Of a DNA stretch of 64,000 nt, positions 16,656-26,093 are shown piece by piece. Each line of letters starts with the position of its first letter. Positions within the stretch are counted from its first letter, which is position 1. Source of the stretch: WTGJ01 sp965237765 (GTDB lineage: Bacteria; Chloroflexota; Anaerolineae; Aggregatilineales; Phototrophicaceae); the NCBI GenBank assembly GCA_965237765.1, contig OZ250157.1, positions 372,001 to 436,000 of the forward strand, given 5' to 3'. The notes below the pieces were generated by a model. It was not told the DNA's origin. It was given only the letters and a program-made list of their open reading frames with translations, and made no database searches. A program made the position numbers and the translations under genes.

Positions 16656-16658
16656 GCG

Positions 16659-18128
16659 TCACGGTGGGCGCTGGTAGACCGCCATCGTTTCCGTCGCGAA
16701 TACGGGCCACCATTCCGCCTCAATGACGGCGACCTGCCGCGCCAATTCTGGCATACGCAACAGCGCCCAGCGGAACAAATAATTATCCAACACGACGTAA
16801 TGAGCCGCGGCGAAACGGGCATCGTAGGCAAAGCGCGCTGGCGGCAAATTAGTGGGCAGGTGGGCACTCGTCAGGCTAGCGGCGGCCAGGGCCATCTGGT
16901 AATCGGCGACCGCACCCGGCAGCATCCAGGCCAGTGCGGGCGTGGCTAGCGTTAGTTCCTCTGGCTCTCGTCGTAGGGCCAGGAATTCGGCCACCGCGCG
17001 CGTTTCGGCCGGCGGTAGGCTGACAGTCGCCAGTGAATCCGGCGGCGCAGCGCGCAACCACAGCCCGATTGCGAAGAGCAGGATCGCTGGCTTTAACCAA
17101 GGCGCAAGCGGCCGCGCGCCGCTCGACACATTCGCGATACGCCAGACGAGCGCCGCGGCCGAAAGCGTCAGCCAGGGCAGCCAGGGGATGAGGTGATACG
17201 CAGCCAACCCCGCCAAGGCCACAGAGCGTGCCACCGCCAGCAGTGGGATGCCGAAGAACCACAGCGCATCGGCGCGGAACTGGCGCGGTAAGGCGAGCAC
17301 GCCTAGTACGCTCAACGGCAGCCAGATGTCTGCGCGCCAGAGGGCGCCGACATTCTCGCGCAGCAAAGCCAATTGCCCGGAGAGCGGCAAGGCCATCAGA
17401 CGTGACCACAATGCCGCCAGATCATAGCGCGTCGCTTCTGGAGCCAGTGCCCAGCCCAGCGCCAGGAATACGAGACTCGGCGCCAGCGCGATACCCAGGG
17501 CCAACGGCCAATCACGTGCCCGCCGCCGCCCGCTGAGGTATACCAACCCAGGCAGCAGTGTCCAGGCTAGCAAATCGGTCATCATCGCCGCCCCGAGCGC
17601 GCCGGCCGCCAACAGCAACCAACGACGGGACGAACGACGGGAGCGCCGGTATTCGCGCCAGGCCAGCCACATCAGGAGCGCCAACACAGCCACCAGTTGA
17701 TAACTGAGGGCATAGCGACCGAGTGCCAGCGCGCGCGGCGAAATTGCCAACAGGGCTGCCGTTAACCCGGCCAGCCCCAGCGGCGCTCCGCTGCGCCGCA
17801 ATATCACCGGCAGCATGGCTACGCTCAGCAACTGCAACATGACCACCAGGTAGCGACTCAGGAAAAGCGCGTCTGCTCCCATTCCAGTTGCGCCGGACAA
17901 ACGCCACCAACCCGCCAATACCGCCGGAAAGAGCGGGCCTTTGGCGAAGAGCAACGTCGAATCCTGGATAGCCAGGTATCGCAAGCGCCCTTCCCCCAGC
18001 GAGCGAGCGATGGCGAAATGCGTACCCTCGTCGGCATAGATGCCCGCGCCCGCGAGTGGCACCAGGCGAGTGGCCGCGGCCAGCAACAAGAGCGCGCAAC
18101 CCACCACTAGCGGCGCGGCGCGTTTCAT
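16659..18128 (-). CDS. GT-C fold membrane glycosyltransferase (GT39/ArnT-like)
   Basis: 489 residues, about ten to twelve membrane helices. The first luminal loop after helix 1 carries the acidic pair in GIYADEGTHFAIAR (about residue 33), the Asp-Glu signature of GT39/GT83-type enzymes that use lipid-phosphate-linked sugars. Helices follow almost without break to about residue 370. The last 110 residues form a hydrophilic extracytoplasmic domain. It probably glycosylates a protein or lipid on the outer face of the membrane. It is 21 bases downstream of fbp on the same strand. Confidence 0.75.
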   Translation of the reverse strand: MKRAAPLVVGCALLLLAAATRLVPLAGAGIYADEGTHFAIARSLGEGRLRYLAIQDSTLLFAKGPLFPAVLAGWWRLSGATGMGADALFLSRYLVVMLQLLSVAMLPVILRRSGAPLGLAGLTAALLAISPRALALGRYALSYQLVAVLALLMWLAWREYRRSRRSSRRWLLLAAGALGAAMMTDLLAWTLLPGLVYLSGRRRARDWPLALGIALAPSLVFLALGWALAPEATRYDLAALWSRLMALPLSGQLALLRENVGALWRADIWLPLSVLGVLALPRQFRADALWFFGIPLLAVARSVALAGLAAYHLIPWLPWLTLSAAALVWRIANVSSGARPLAPWLKPAILLFAIGLWLRAAPPDSLATVSLPPAETRAVAEFLALRREPEELTLATPALAWMLPGAVADYQMALAAASLTSAHLPTNLPPARFAYDARFAAAHYVVLDNYLFRWALLRMPELARQVAVIEAEWWPVFATETMAVYQRPP

Positions 18129-18149
18129 GGCTTTCGGATCACTATCGCG

Positions 18150-19220
18150 CTATTGGGCGACGGCCACGTGGCTCTGCTGCCTATCGCGGTAGGAGCTATA
18201 TTCGGCGATCCATTCGGCGTCATGTTCGCGGATCAACTCTTCCGCCTTGCGCACCAGGTCTAGATTGCCCACGAAAAAGGGGTTGCGCTGGTGCAAATCG
18301 TGCGGGCACAAATCGAGGATATTGCCGAGGCCATCGGAGGCGTAACCGCCAGCCTGTTCCGCTAGGAAGGCCATCGCCTGGCATTCATAAAGGAGGCGCA
18401 GTTTGCCATTTGGCGTTTTATGGTCGCCAGGGTAAAGGAAGACGCCGCCGCGCAGCATATTTCGGTGAAAATCCGCGACGAGCGAGCCGATATAGCGGTG
18501 ACTCAGGGGCGAGCGGCGTTCGTCATCCATCCCCTGCAACCAGCGAACGTAGCGGCGCATGCCCTCTGTCCAATGCACTTCATTGCCGTGATTGCAGCTG
18601 TAATAGGTCGCCTTATTGGGGATGCGGATGATTTCGTGACTCAGGAGAAATTCGCCGACGCTCGGATCCAACGTGAAACCGTGCACACCCCGACCGCTGG
18701 AATAAACCATCATCGTGCTCGAGCCATATATCACATAACCGGCCGCCACCAGTTGCCGCCCTGGCTGGAGCATGTCCTCCAGCGTGCCGCGCTCGCCCGT
18801 GGAAACCTTGCGGTGGATGGCAAAAATCGTGCCGACGGATACGTTCACATCGATATTGGAGGAGCCATCCAATGGGTCATATAGCAAGACATATTTTCCG
18901 GTATCAAAATGCGGCGGGATGGCGATGATCTCGCGGTGCTCTTCCGAAGCCATCGCGGCCAAGCGGCCCGTGTGGTCGTTCATGCGGAAGATACAATCGT
19001 CGGCGTAAAGGTCCAGCTTTTGTTGGCGCTCGCCGTAGATATTCTCGTCATGCGCTTCGCCCAATATATCGACGATGCCGGCGCGCGTCGTCTCGCGGGC
19101 GATGAGTTTGGCGGCAAGCGCAATGTCATAGAGCATATGGGTGAACGTGCCGGAGGCATCCGGGAAATCCTCCTGACATTCCCGCACATAACGTTCGATG
19201 GTCATCATCTTTACGTCCAT
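18150..19220 (-). CDS. fbp: Fructose-1,6-bisphosphatase class 1
   Basis: 356 residues, slightly longer than the E. coli enzyme. It hydrolyses fructose 1,6-bisphosphate to fructose 6-phosphate in gluconeogenesis. Metal-binding motifs are MASEE (about 92) and YDPLDGSSNIDVNVSVGT (about 113-130), the class I signature. Substrate residues appear in YSCNHGNEVHW and in YECQAMAFLAEQAGG near the C-terminus. The ATG at 19220 follows AGGAGGGTG at ideal distance. A class I fructose-bisphosphate aldolase is encoded at 43580, so two consecutive gluconeogenic steps are in this window, though not in one operon. Confidence 0.95.
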   Translation of the reverse strand: MDVKMMTIERYVRECQEDFPDASGTFTHMLYDIALAAKLIARETTRAGIVDILGEAHDENIYGERQQKLDLYADDCIFRMNDHTGRLAAMASEEHREIIAIPPHFDTGKYVLLYDPLDGSSNIDVNVSVGTIFAIHRKVSTGERGTLEDMLQPGRQLVAAGYVIYGSSTMMVYSSGRGVHGFTLDPSVGEFLLSHEIIRIPNKATYYSCNHGNEVHWTEGMRRYVRWLQGMDDERRSPLSHRYIGSLVADFHRNMLRGGVFLYPGDHKTPNGKLRLLYECQAMAFLAEQAGGYASDGLGNILDLCPHDLHQRNPFFVGNLDLVRKAEELIREHDAEWIAEYSSYRDRQQSHVAVAQ

Positions 19221-19279
19221 GCACCCTCCTATCTCCCATCGTCCTTCATTGTATCGGGAAGCGAGCGCCGGTCAATTCG

Positions 19280-20431
19280 TCAAGCGCATTCTTCCATCGA
19301 CGCGCGGCGCGCCCGTTCGAAGACGCGCTCGTATTCCGCCAAGAATTGCGCCGCCAGGGCCTCGTCCTCGATGCGCAACCAGTTTTCGTCGTTATTCTCC
19401 GTGCCGCTGCGCGAATAATTCAGCGAACCGGTCAAGACCAGCCGCCCGTCTATGATGAAGACTTTATGGTGCAGCGCGTACGGGTTGCCATCAAGATATA
19501 CGGGGACGCCCAAGCAATATAGGCGCGAGTATTCACTGCCAATGCCATGCGCCAGGCGCGAATCGAAGACGCCGCTCACATCCACACCCGCCTCCTGCTG
19601 CTGCAACAACGCCGCGCCTAAATCGTCCAGCGTGAACGAGAACACGAGAAAACGGATGCTCTCTTCCGCGCCCTCGATCGCTTCCAATATGGCAGGTAAC
19701 GTATCGTATTCCGGCGCGAATTGTGCCGTGTAGCTCATCTCGCCCAGCTGGATCTGCGCGGCGTTGCTCGTGTCCGACCTTTTGCCGAAATCGCCACTGT
19801 AAAGCTCCTCAAATTCGGCGCTGTAGGCGGCAACTAGCGCCGGCTGCCGAAAGCGCAGAATGTGGTTGTTGTTGCGGTACAGGCCGTTCTCGGTGTAATT
19901 CAACGAGCCGCTCCAAACTTCGCGATTATCGATGAGGATGAATTTATTGTGCATCAGGGCGCTGCGCTCATCGAACAGGATGGGGATGCCGGCGGTGGCT
20001 AAGCCCGCGAATTCCTCACGGTTGGAATCATCAGCGACGATGCGCAGCACAACGCCCCGCTCCAACGCCGCGACCAGCGCGTTCGCCAACGCGTCATGTT
20101 CGAAATCGTAGGCGGCGATGTCGATGGTGTGTTCGGCGGCGTCGATGGCCGCCGCCAGCGCGGTATCCAGACCGCCCTGATACGCGCTGCGGTCGCTTTC
20201 GCCGCTCGGCGCTGTGAAATATACTTCCCAACGCTCCGTCCGTGCGGCGAATCCCCAATCGCCCAGGCGCCAGCTTTCGACCTCGCCGCTCGTGATCGGC
20301 GTCGGCAGATCCACTGTGTTCGGGGTTGCTCGCGGCAGGAATAGGAGTGCAGCCAACCAAAGTGTTAGCGCGGCGAGCAATAATGTGAACGTACGCCGCA
20401 ACCAGGCGACTGCATTTCCTTCCCACTTCAT
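19280..20431 (-). CDS. Phospholipase D-family protein
   Basis: 383 residues. An N-terminal hydrophobic segment (about 8-27) is a signal anchor or signal peptide. Two PLD half-domains follow, each with an HxKxxxxD motif: HNKFILID then GSLNYTENG (about residue 165), and HHKVFIID then GSLNYSRSGTENND (about 332). Both halves are complete, so it should be an active phosphodiesterase or nuclease of the PLD superfamily acting outside the cytoplasm. Substrate could be DNA or phospholipid. ATG at 20431 overlaps the regulator stop as TGATG; a TTG one codon upstream is the alternative. Confidence 0.88.
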   Translation of the reverse strand: MKWEGNAVAWLRRTFTLLLAALTLWLAALLFLPRATPNTVDLPTPITSGEVESWRLGDWGFAARTERWEVYFTAPSGESDRSAYQGGLDTALAAAIDAAEHTIDIAAYDFEHDALANALVAALERGVVLRIVADDSNREEFAGLATAGIPILFDERSALMHNKFILIDNREVWSGSLNYTENGLYRNNNHILRFRQPALVAAYSAEFEELYSGDFGKRSDTSNAAQIQLGEMSYTAQFAPEYDTLPAILEAIEGAEESIRFLVFSFTLDDLGAALLQQQEAGVDVSGVFDSRLAHGIGSEYSRLYCLGVPVYLDGNPYALHHKVFIIDGRLVLTGSLNYSRSGTENNDENWLRIEDEALAAQFLAEYERVFERARRASMEECA

Positions 20432-21183
20432 CAAGTGACCAAGGCGGTGTAGCGCATGAAAGCCCGTTCGCGCGGCGTCATATCGATCGGATAAACGGTC
20501 TCGTCCTGCTCTTCGAGGATGCGATAGCCTTCCTTCACGTAGCTACGGATGGTATGCAGGCTAACGCCCATCTCGTCAGCGGCGAGGTGCGCGGGCATGC
20601 CTTCGACCACGCATAGCTCGAGCGCCTGCCGAATGCGGCCGCTCAGTTGTGGATACAGCCGGCGCGCCGGCAGGATCGTCGCCTGACGGACGCGCGGCTG
20701 TTGCGATTGACTGCAGGCTGCAGCCACACCGGGCGAGAGCACCAGGTCGTAATTCGTGGCGTGAACGACGGCCCAGGCAATTTGCTGGATCACTTCGCTC
20801 TTGAGCAGAAAGGCGTCGACTCCAGCGGCCGCGGCGGCGGCCACGAGCGTCGGATCCGCGCGCATGCCGGCGCAGATCACATGCATACCGGCGCGCAAAC
20901 CTTTCAAACGGGCGACGCGACGGCGCAAATTTGGAGCGCTGGCCCGCTCCGCCACGCCCATCAGCACCACCTCGGGTAGATCAGGCGATGACTGCCGCCG
21001 CAAATAGGCCCAGAGCGCCTGATGGGTTGCCGCGCGAAAGACAACGCGTGTGCGGCGATCCCAGGCCAAGTAGCCATTCATCGCCGAAAGCGCGTAGACA
21101 TCGCTATCGTAAATGGCCACGCGCAAGCTGACGCTGCCGATACCGATATTGCTGGTGATGACGCGCTCCGGTTTTGCTGACAA
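20431..21183 (-). CDS. Receiver-like protein with LuxR-type HTH (atypical response regulator)
   Basis: 250 residues. Residues about 18-140 have the shape of a receiver domain: LRVAIYDSD at strand 1, VVLMG at strand 3 and GVDAFLLKS around the conserved Lys. Strand 3 ends VVLMG where true receivers have VVLMD, so the phosphorylatable Asp is missing. The C-terminal part (about 170-235) holds a helix-turn-helix, HLAADEMGVSLHTIRSYVK. It is likely a DNA-binding regulator controlled otherwise than by phosphorylation, coupled to the PLD gene. The start is TTG at 21183; TATAAT lies only about ten bases upstream on this strand (complement 21193-21198), so a leaderless mRNA, or the TTG start at codon 20, is possible. 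Confidence 0.7.
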   Translation of the reverse strand: MSAKPERVITSNIGIGSVSLRVAIYDSDVYALSAMNGYLAWDRRTRVVFRAATHQALWAYLRRQSSPDLPEVVLMGVAERASAPNLRRRVARLKGLRAGMHVICAGMRADPTLVAAAAAAGVDAFLLKSEVIQQIAWAVVHATNYDLVLSPGVAAACSQSQQPRVRQATILPARRLYPQLSGRIRQALELCVVEGMPAHLAADEMGVSLHTIRSYVKEGYRILEEQDETVYPIDMTPRERAFMRYTALVT

Positions 21184-21201
21184 GTGGAATGGATTATACC
21201 G

Positions 21202-22227
21202 CTAGCGCCAGGAAGGCGGCCGCGCCCGCCAGCGCCAATACCAACCAACGGGATAACCTAGCATCTTCGCCACATCACCATATACGCGCAGCGGCCCCAC
21301 CCAAAGCCAGGCTCGCAATTTGCCAGGCAGCGTGAGAGCTGGCAGCCGCCGCAACAGTGCCGGCAAACGCCGATAGAGCGGGCCGAGATAGACCGCCATA
21401 CCCAATGCCAGCAATGCCCAGAATCCCACGTGCTCCGCAATACCCAAGGCGATCAAAACTGGCGCAATCAGCAGGTAGGTGACATAGCGAATCGCATGCC
21501 GCCGCCGCCATAGATCCGCCTTGCCATCGCCGCACGCGTACCGGAAATATTGCCGCCCAAATGCAGCCAACGATTCGCGCGGCCGGTATGCCACGCTGGC
21601 AGTCGGCACGAATCGAAAACGGGCGCCGCTGGCTCGCAAACGCAAATCGAGGATCAGGTCCTCGCAATAATCAAGCCAATCCGGGTAGCCGCCGACAGCC
21701 ACGAAAGCTGACCGCCGCAGCGCGATGCTCCGACTGCTGGGTAGGAAGCGATCTGCATCAATTTCGTGGAGCAGCGGTAAGGTTACCGCGCCCAGGGCTG
21801 CTTCAAAGGCGCTCTTCGGCGCGGCGTGGAAGAAGCCACTCACCACGTCGAGGGTTTCGTCCTCTAGCAACGGCGCAGTGATTTCCGCGAGCCAATCTGC
21901 GGGCAAGCGAACGCCGGCGTCGGTAATGGCCAATATCTCGCCGCGGGCACGGGCGAAGGCAGCATTGCGCCCCTTGCTGATGTTGGCGCCGGGGGTATGT
22001 AAAACAGCCACCGACAGGCCGTCTTCCCGCGCGGATTGCTCGGCGGCGAACGCTTGCAGGGCAGCTAACGTGCCATCGCGGCTGCCGCCATCGACGACGA
22101 CCAACTCATTCGGTCGCCGCGTCTGCAACATGACCGAATCCAGCAGCGCCGCGATATTCGCCGATTCGTCCTTCACTGTCAGCAATAGGCTGACCATCGC
22201 GCCAGAAGCGCTTTCTCGCGCCGCCAT
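21202..22227 (-). CDS. Family 2 glycosyltransferase with C-terminal membrane helices
   Basis: 341 residues. The GT-A domain starts MVSLLLTVKDESANI. The nucleotide-sugar motif is VVVDGGSRDGT (about 44-54) and the metal-binding acidic motif is AITDAGVRLP (about 97-106, in place of DxD). GYPDWLDYCEDLILDLRL carries the catalytic ED. Two or three hydrophobic helices follow at about 245-295. The enzyme should act at the inner face of the membrane in cell-surface glycan or glycolipid synthesis. The start at 22227 is not backed by a clear ribosome site; ATG at 22197 (before VSLLL) is an alternative. Confidence 0.85.
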   Translation of the reverse strand: MAARESASGAMVSLLLTVKDESANIAALLDSVMLQTRRPNELVVVDGGSRDGTLAALQAFAAEQSAREDGLSVAVLHTPGANISKGRNAAFARARGEILAITDAGVRLPADWLAEITAPLLEDETLDVVSGFFHAAPKSAFEAALGAVTLPLLHEIDADRFLPSSRSIALRRSAFVAVGGYPDWLDYCEDLILDLRLRASGARFRFVPTASVAYRPRESLAAFGRQYFRYACGDGKADLWRRRHAIRYVTYLLIAPVLIALGIAEHVGFWALLALGMAVYLGPLYRRLPALLRRLPALTLPGKLRAWLWVGPLRVYGDVAKMLGYPVGWYWRWRARPPSWR

Positions 22228-22228
22228 G

Positions 22229-22258
22229 CTGCCATCATAGCGCGCCGCGCGCTACAAT
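22229..22258 (+). promoter_or_regulatory. Candidate sigma-70 promoter
   Basis: CTGCCA (22229-22234), an 18-base spacer and TACAAT (22253-22258) lie about 40 bases before the ATG of the membrane protein gene at 22297, in the divergent gap with the GT2 gene. Five of six bases match the -10 consensus. Confidence 0.45.
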
Positions 22259-22296
22259 ATCGATGTTCATGCGCGAGCCCAGAATCAGGAGACGCC

Positions 22297-23253
22297 ATGT
22301 ACGGACGCCTGCCCAGCCTGAGCGACGCGCGCTTCTGGGCCAGCTATTTCATTCCGGCTCTTGGCTTCACGCTGCTCACTTACCGCCTACTGGCGCGCTT
22401 CCAACATCTGCCGACCTGGCTGCCCGATTGGTTCCTGAGCGCGCAGGGACGCGGCGACTTCTGGGGGCTGGAAATCGCGCTGGCCCTGGCGCTCGCCATC
22501 GCCGTCGCATTGACGATGGTGCACCGCAGTGTGCTGGCCTTCCTCAAAGGCGAAGGCCGCTTTAACCCCTGGCGCCTGGTCGGGCGCATCGAGCACATCA
22601 ACCACCAGCAATTGCTGCACCAGGTGGACATCCTCGAGGAGCGGATGAGCGCCTACGAAGAACAGGGAGAAACGCCGCCGCAAGATTTCCAAAAACAGCG
22701 GATGCGGACGCTGCTCTTCGCTGAGCAGCGGTACCCAGAGCGAAATTTGCGATTGCAGCCGACGGCCTTCGGCAATGTGGTGCGCGCCTTCGAGGCCTAC
22801 CCGCGCATCGTCTACAACATGGACAGCCTGAGCGTTTGGCCGCGCTTGCTGGCAATATTGCCATCTCCGGTTATCAGACGGTTAGACAGCGCCAAGGCGC
22901 AGGTCGATTTCTGGTTGAATGTGTGGATCCTTAGCCTGCACATGCTGGTGGGGTATGCCGTCATCACTCTGCTTTCACTGCGCATCCACTGGGAATGGCT
23001 ACCCGTGTTGCTCATCGGCCTGGCTCTGCACAGCGCATGGCAAGCGCGCATGGCGGCCGTCGATTGGGGCCATCACGTCAAGTCGGCCTTCGATGTCTAC
23101 CGCCACGAACTACGCAGCCAATGCGGTTATGGCGCGCCGCGTAGCCCCGCTGCCGAACGCGCCTTCTGGGCGCAATATAGCGAGGCGGTGATGTACCGCT
23201 ATCCCTCCATGCCCGCCGAAGACGATGCCCCGGTGGATGAGGAATCTGGCTAA
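22297..23253 (+). CDS. Membrane protein of unknown function
   Basis: 318 residues. Two helices in the N-terminal third (about 12-30 and 50-73) and two more at about 207-250, separated by a soluble middle. The middle contains RYPERNLRLQPTAFGNVVRA, then YNMDSLSVWPRL. The pattern P-T-x-x-G-N-x-x-R-A-x-E-x-Y-P followed by D-S-x-x-x-W-P-R-L recurs, to my recollection, in uncharacterised proteins of Chloroflexota and Actinomycetota. No enzymatic motif is recognised. ATG is preceded by AGGAG. Its TAA stop shares three bases with the convergent stop of the next gene (CTAA). Confidence 0.6.
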   Translation: MYGRLPSLSDARFWASYFIPALGFTLLTYRLLARFQHLPTWLPDWFLSAQGRGDFWGLEIALALALAIAVALTMVHRSVLAFLKGEGRFNPWRLVGRIEHINHQQLLHQVDILEERMSAYEEQGETPPQDFQKQRMRTLLFAEQRYPERNLRLQPTAFGNVVRAFEAYPRIVYNMDSLSVWPRLLAILPSPVIRRLDSAKAQVDFWLNVWILSLHMLVGYAVITLLSLRIHWEWLPVLLIGLALHSAWQARMAAVDWGHHVKSAFDVYRHELRSQCGYGAPRSPAAERAFWAQYSEAVMYRYPSMPAEDDAPVDEESG

Positions 23254-24950
23254 TCGGCAGCCGCTTCTGTCAAGTGGATACCCTCTTCGGCCAGCGCGCG
23301 CCGCAAAGCCGCCGCTTTGCGCGGCATGACAATCGCCGCCTGTGGCCCCAGGCGCGCCTCTAAAAAGCACAGCAACGAAGGCGTCTCGTAGATGTAATCC
23401 AAGGTTTCCGCAGAATTCGTGCGTACGATCAGTTGTCGTTCTAGCGACAGCTCAGGCGCGCTGCGCTGCGGCTCGCTGCTGAAGAGCGGCAAAAGGACTG
23501 CTGGCAAGGCCTCGCTCCGCAAGGCTCGCAGCAAGAAAGCGCGTATCTGGTCACGCGTGATGTCTTGCTCCTGTGCAGCCGCCAGGCTTGCTCGTGTGAG
23601 CCGATAGGGATATGGATCGTCGGCTAGGCCCCATTCGCAAAAGCGGGCCAGCTGAAAGCGCGTTAGCTGCCCAACGCGGCGCGGCGCGAGCAGGGTACCA
23701 TCCGTTTCCACTTCGATGACCGCCTCTTCCGGATTTCGTTCCGGCCAGTCACCATGCCCCAGGAAAGCGCGGCCATAAGCGGTGAGGCGCGCGGCGTGCT
23801 CCGCCAGATCCAGCAAACCCAGCCAGTGCATCGGCCCCGCTAGCATGAACTCCAGAACGCGACCCTCGATCTCGTCCCAATCCTCAAAGCCGCTGAGGTA
23901 TTCACCCTGCTCATTCTGGATATACCAGCGGTCGTATTTCGGGCGCTGGAAATCAGGCAGCTCCAACTTCACCAGCTCGATGAAATCTTCGACCAGCCAC
24001 CATTCCCCAGGGGGGGCCATCTCTCGCAATAAGTTGAGCACGTTGGCACGCGCGGTCGCGGCGTCATAACTCGACATATCTCCCGCGCGCCGGTCCACCC
24101 TCAACTCACGCAGTTGCCAGAGCTCGCGGTATTCAGAGGCCTCGCGCCAGGTTTGTGACAATTGCTGCACTTGTTGGTGACGGTTGGCTTGCAGCCAGGG
24201 TCGAGCGACCGCGCTGTTGACATTCCATTTGCCTCCTTCTTCGCGCAACATTTGCCAGCACTGCGCGAGCGCGAAAAGAAAATCCAGCCGCCGCTCGTCA
24301 TGATGGAGCAGGTAAGCGCCCAACTGCTTACGCGTGCCGGCCTTCAACCCCTCGCCCCGCCGTGCCTGGGGGTGCCGCTGCAAATAGGCGAGCAGGGTCG
24401 TTAGGTCGTCGACGATGGTCGTATCGGCCGGTTCGCGCCGATCCACATCGGCGATGGGCTCGAGGATCGCGGCGTCCGTTGCTCGCTCATCGGCGAGGGC
24501 AACCGCGTAACCCGTTTGGCGCGTGGGCAGGACGACGCGCAAGTCATCCGGCACATAGATCACTTGGCGCGTGCCGCCTTTGCCGCGCTCATACGCTTCG
24601 CCGATGAGGCCACGATAATAGAGGGCTTGCGCCGGCTGGCCGCTGTGTTGTGGTTGTTCGCGTTGGATTTGCCCGAGGCCCAGCCGGGTGATCTCGCCAT
24701 AGAAGCGCCCGAACATCTCCTTGCTCATCTCACCGTGCTCGGTGGTGATGAGCGTGATCAAGATCATGCGCTGATCTTCGTTAAGCTCTGACCAGACAGC
24801 GGACGCGCGCGCTTCTTCGAGCAAAGCCTCCTGTAGCGATTGGCGCAGTTCGTCATCTTGCAACCCGCGCGCATTCACATTCCAACTATCGGCGATCGCC
24901 TGCAAGCGCCCGCGGTCGCTATCCCGTAGCAATTGCGTCAAATTTCGCAT
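23250..24950 (-). CDS. Helicase-associated (XPB/Ssl2-like C-terminal) domain protein without helicase motor
   Basis: 566 residues, soluble. No Walker A or DEAD-type motif is present. The C-terminal part (about 470-560), with LIVRTNSAETLDYIYETPSL and LGPQAAIVMPRKAAALRRAL, matches the Helicase_C_3/XPB-associated domain found alone in long actinobacterial and Chloroflexota proteins. The N-terminus (LLRDSDRGRLQAIADSWNV) resembles the same family's opening. The function is unknown; DNA repair or transcription is inferred only from the domain name. The ATG follows GGAGGTAGGG. Confidence 0.7.
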   Translation of the reverse strand: MRNLTQLLRDSDRGRLQAIADSWNVNARGLQDDELRQSLQEALLEEARASAVWSELNEDQRMILITLITTEHGEMSKEMFGRFYGEITRLGLGQIQREQPQHSGQPAQALYYRGLIGEAYERGKGGTRQVIYVPDDLRVVLPTRQTGYAVALADERATDAAILEPIADVDRREPADTTIVDDLTTLLAYLQRHPQARRGEGLKAGTRKQLGAYLLHHDERRLDFLFALAQCWQMLREEGGKWNVNSAVARPWLQANRHQQVQQLSQTWREASEYRELWQLRELRVDRRAGDMSSYDAATARANVLNLLREMAPPGEWWLVEDFIELVKLELPDFQRPKYDRWYIQNEQGEYLSGFEDWDEIEGRVLEFMLAGPMHWLGLLDLAEHAARLTAYGRAFLGHGDWPERNPEEAVIEVETDGTLLAPRRVGQLTRFQLARFCEWGLADDPYPYRLTRASLAAAQEQDITRDQIRAFLLRALRSEALPAVLLPLFSSEPQRSAPELSLERQLIVRTNSAETLDYIYETPSLLCFLEARLGPQAAIVMPRKAAALRRALAEEGIHLTEAAAD

Positions 24951-25087
24951 GCGCCCCTACCTCCGCGCTCGCCCATTGTAGCATTTTCGCGCGAAACGGC
25001 GCGCGGCAACCCAAACCCGCGCTAGTATCCCGCGTCGCTCTCTGCGATGATGACGAGCAGGATCACCCTGAATGCTACGGAGCGCCG

Positions 25088-26086
25088 GTGCCCAACGACG
25101 ACCGCTTGCGCGCCATCACGGACGACATCTACCAACTCGTCTTGCCATTACCCTTCGCCCTCAATAGCGTCAACATCTATTTGCTGCGTGGGGAGGATGG
25201 CTGGACGGTGCTGGATTGTGGCTTGCACACGCCCGAAGCGGCGGTCGTCTGGGGAGAAGCGCGGGCGGTACTCGGCATCCAGCCGGATGACATCGCCCAA
25301 ATCATCCTCACCCACGCCCACCCGGACCATTACGGCATGGCCGGGTTGATTCAGGCGGAAGCGGCTGCGGCCGGACGCCAGACGCCTGTGCACCTCACAG
25401 TCGAAGAAGCAACTTTCGTTGAGCTGGTGTGGAAGCGCGCGCCGGATACCGAACGCATGCACCTCCACCTCCTGCGTTGCGGCATGCCAGAAAACGATGT
25501 TCACATGGTCGCCGATACAGAAAATTTCACACGGCAGCGCACATTCCCGCAAGCCGAATTCGGCACCTTCCTCGAGGTAGGTTGCAACTGGCGCATTGGC
25601 GACCGCGTGTGCCGCATATTAGCAGCACCCGGCCATTGCGAGGGCCAGGCCATCTTCTACGACCAAGCCGATCGACTCCTCTTCAGCGGCGATCACGTCT
25701 TGATGAAGATCACGCCAAATATCGGGTTCTGGCCGAATTCACGAGCCGACCCGCTGGGGCGATACCTAACCTCGCTGCACGAGTTGGCGTCGTTGGAAGT
25801 GCGGCTGGCGCTGCCCGGGCACCGCGCGCTCATCGAGGATTGGCGCGGGCGCATCGCCGAGCTGGGCGCCCACCACGACGCTCGCCTCGCCAAGACGCTC
25901 CTCGCTTGTGAGCGACCGGCTACCGCCTACGAAGTCTCTGATCATCTCTTCGATAGCGAGCGCTTCAGCCCGCACGAATGGCGCTTCGCGATGGTTGAGG
26001 CGTTGGCGCATCTCGAATACCTGCAAGAGCGCGGGCAGTTGCGCCGCCACGGCGATAGCGTCTGGCAATTTGAGCGCGTCGCCTGA
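25088..26086 (+). CDS. Metallo-beta-lactamase fold hydrolase
   Basis: 332 residues. The metal site THAHPDHYG (HxHxDH, about residues 76-84) is complete. The second His is in LAAPGHCEGQAIFYD (about 180) and the Asp in LLFSGDHVLM (about 201). A C-terminal winged-helix-like region of about 90 residues includes YEVSDHLF and MVEALAHLEYL, as in the LACTB2/glyoxalase II-like group. It probably hydrolyses a thioester or phosphoester. The GTG start has GGAG six bases upstream. It is followed eight bases later by a GT4 gene on the same strand. Confidence 0.85.
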   Translation: MPNDDRLRAITDDIYQLVLPLPFALNSVNIYLLRGEDGWTVLDCGLHTPEAAVVWGEARAVLGIQPDDIAQIILTHAHPDHYGMAGLIQAEAAAAGRQTPVHLTVEEATFVELVWKRAPDTERMHLHLLRCGMPENDVHMVADTENFTRQRTFPQAEFGTFLEVGCNWRIGDRVCRILAAPGHCEGQAIFYDQADRLLFSGDHVLMKITPNIGFWPNSRADPLGRYLTSLHELASLEVRLALPGHRALIEDWRGRIAELGAHHDARLAKTLLACERPATAYEVSDHLFDSERFSPHEWRFAMVEALAHLEYLQERGQLRRHGDSVWQFERVA

Positions 26087-26093
26087 GCGCGCC

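Noticed and set aside
25908..26093. N-terminal extension of the GT4 protein to 25908
   Set aside because: It would overlap the metallo-beta-lactamase gene by 180 bases and does not look like GT4; GTG 26094 starts exactly at the fold.
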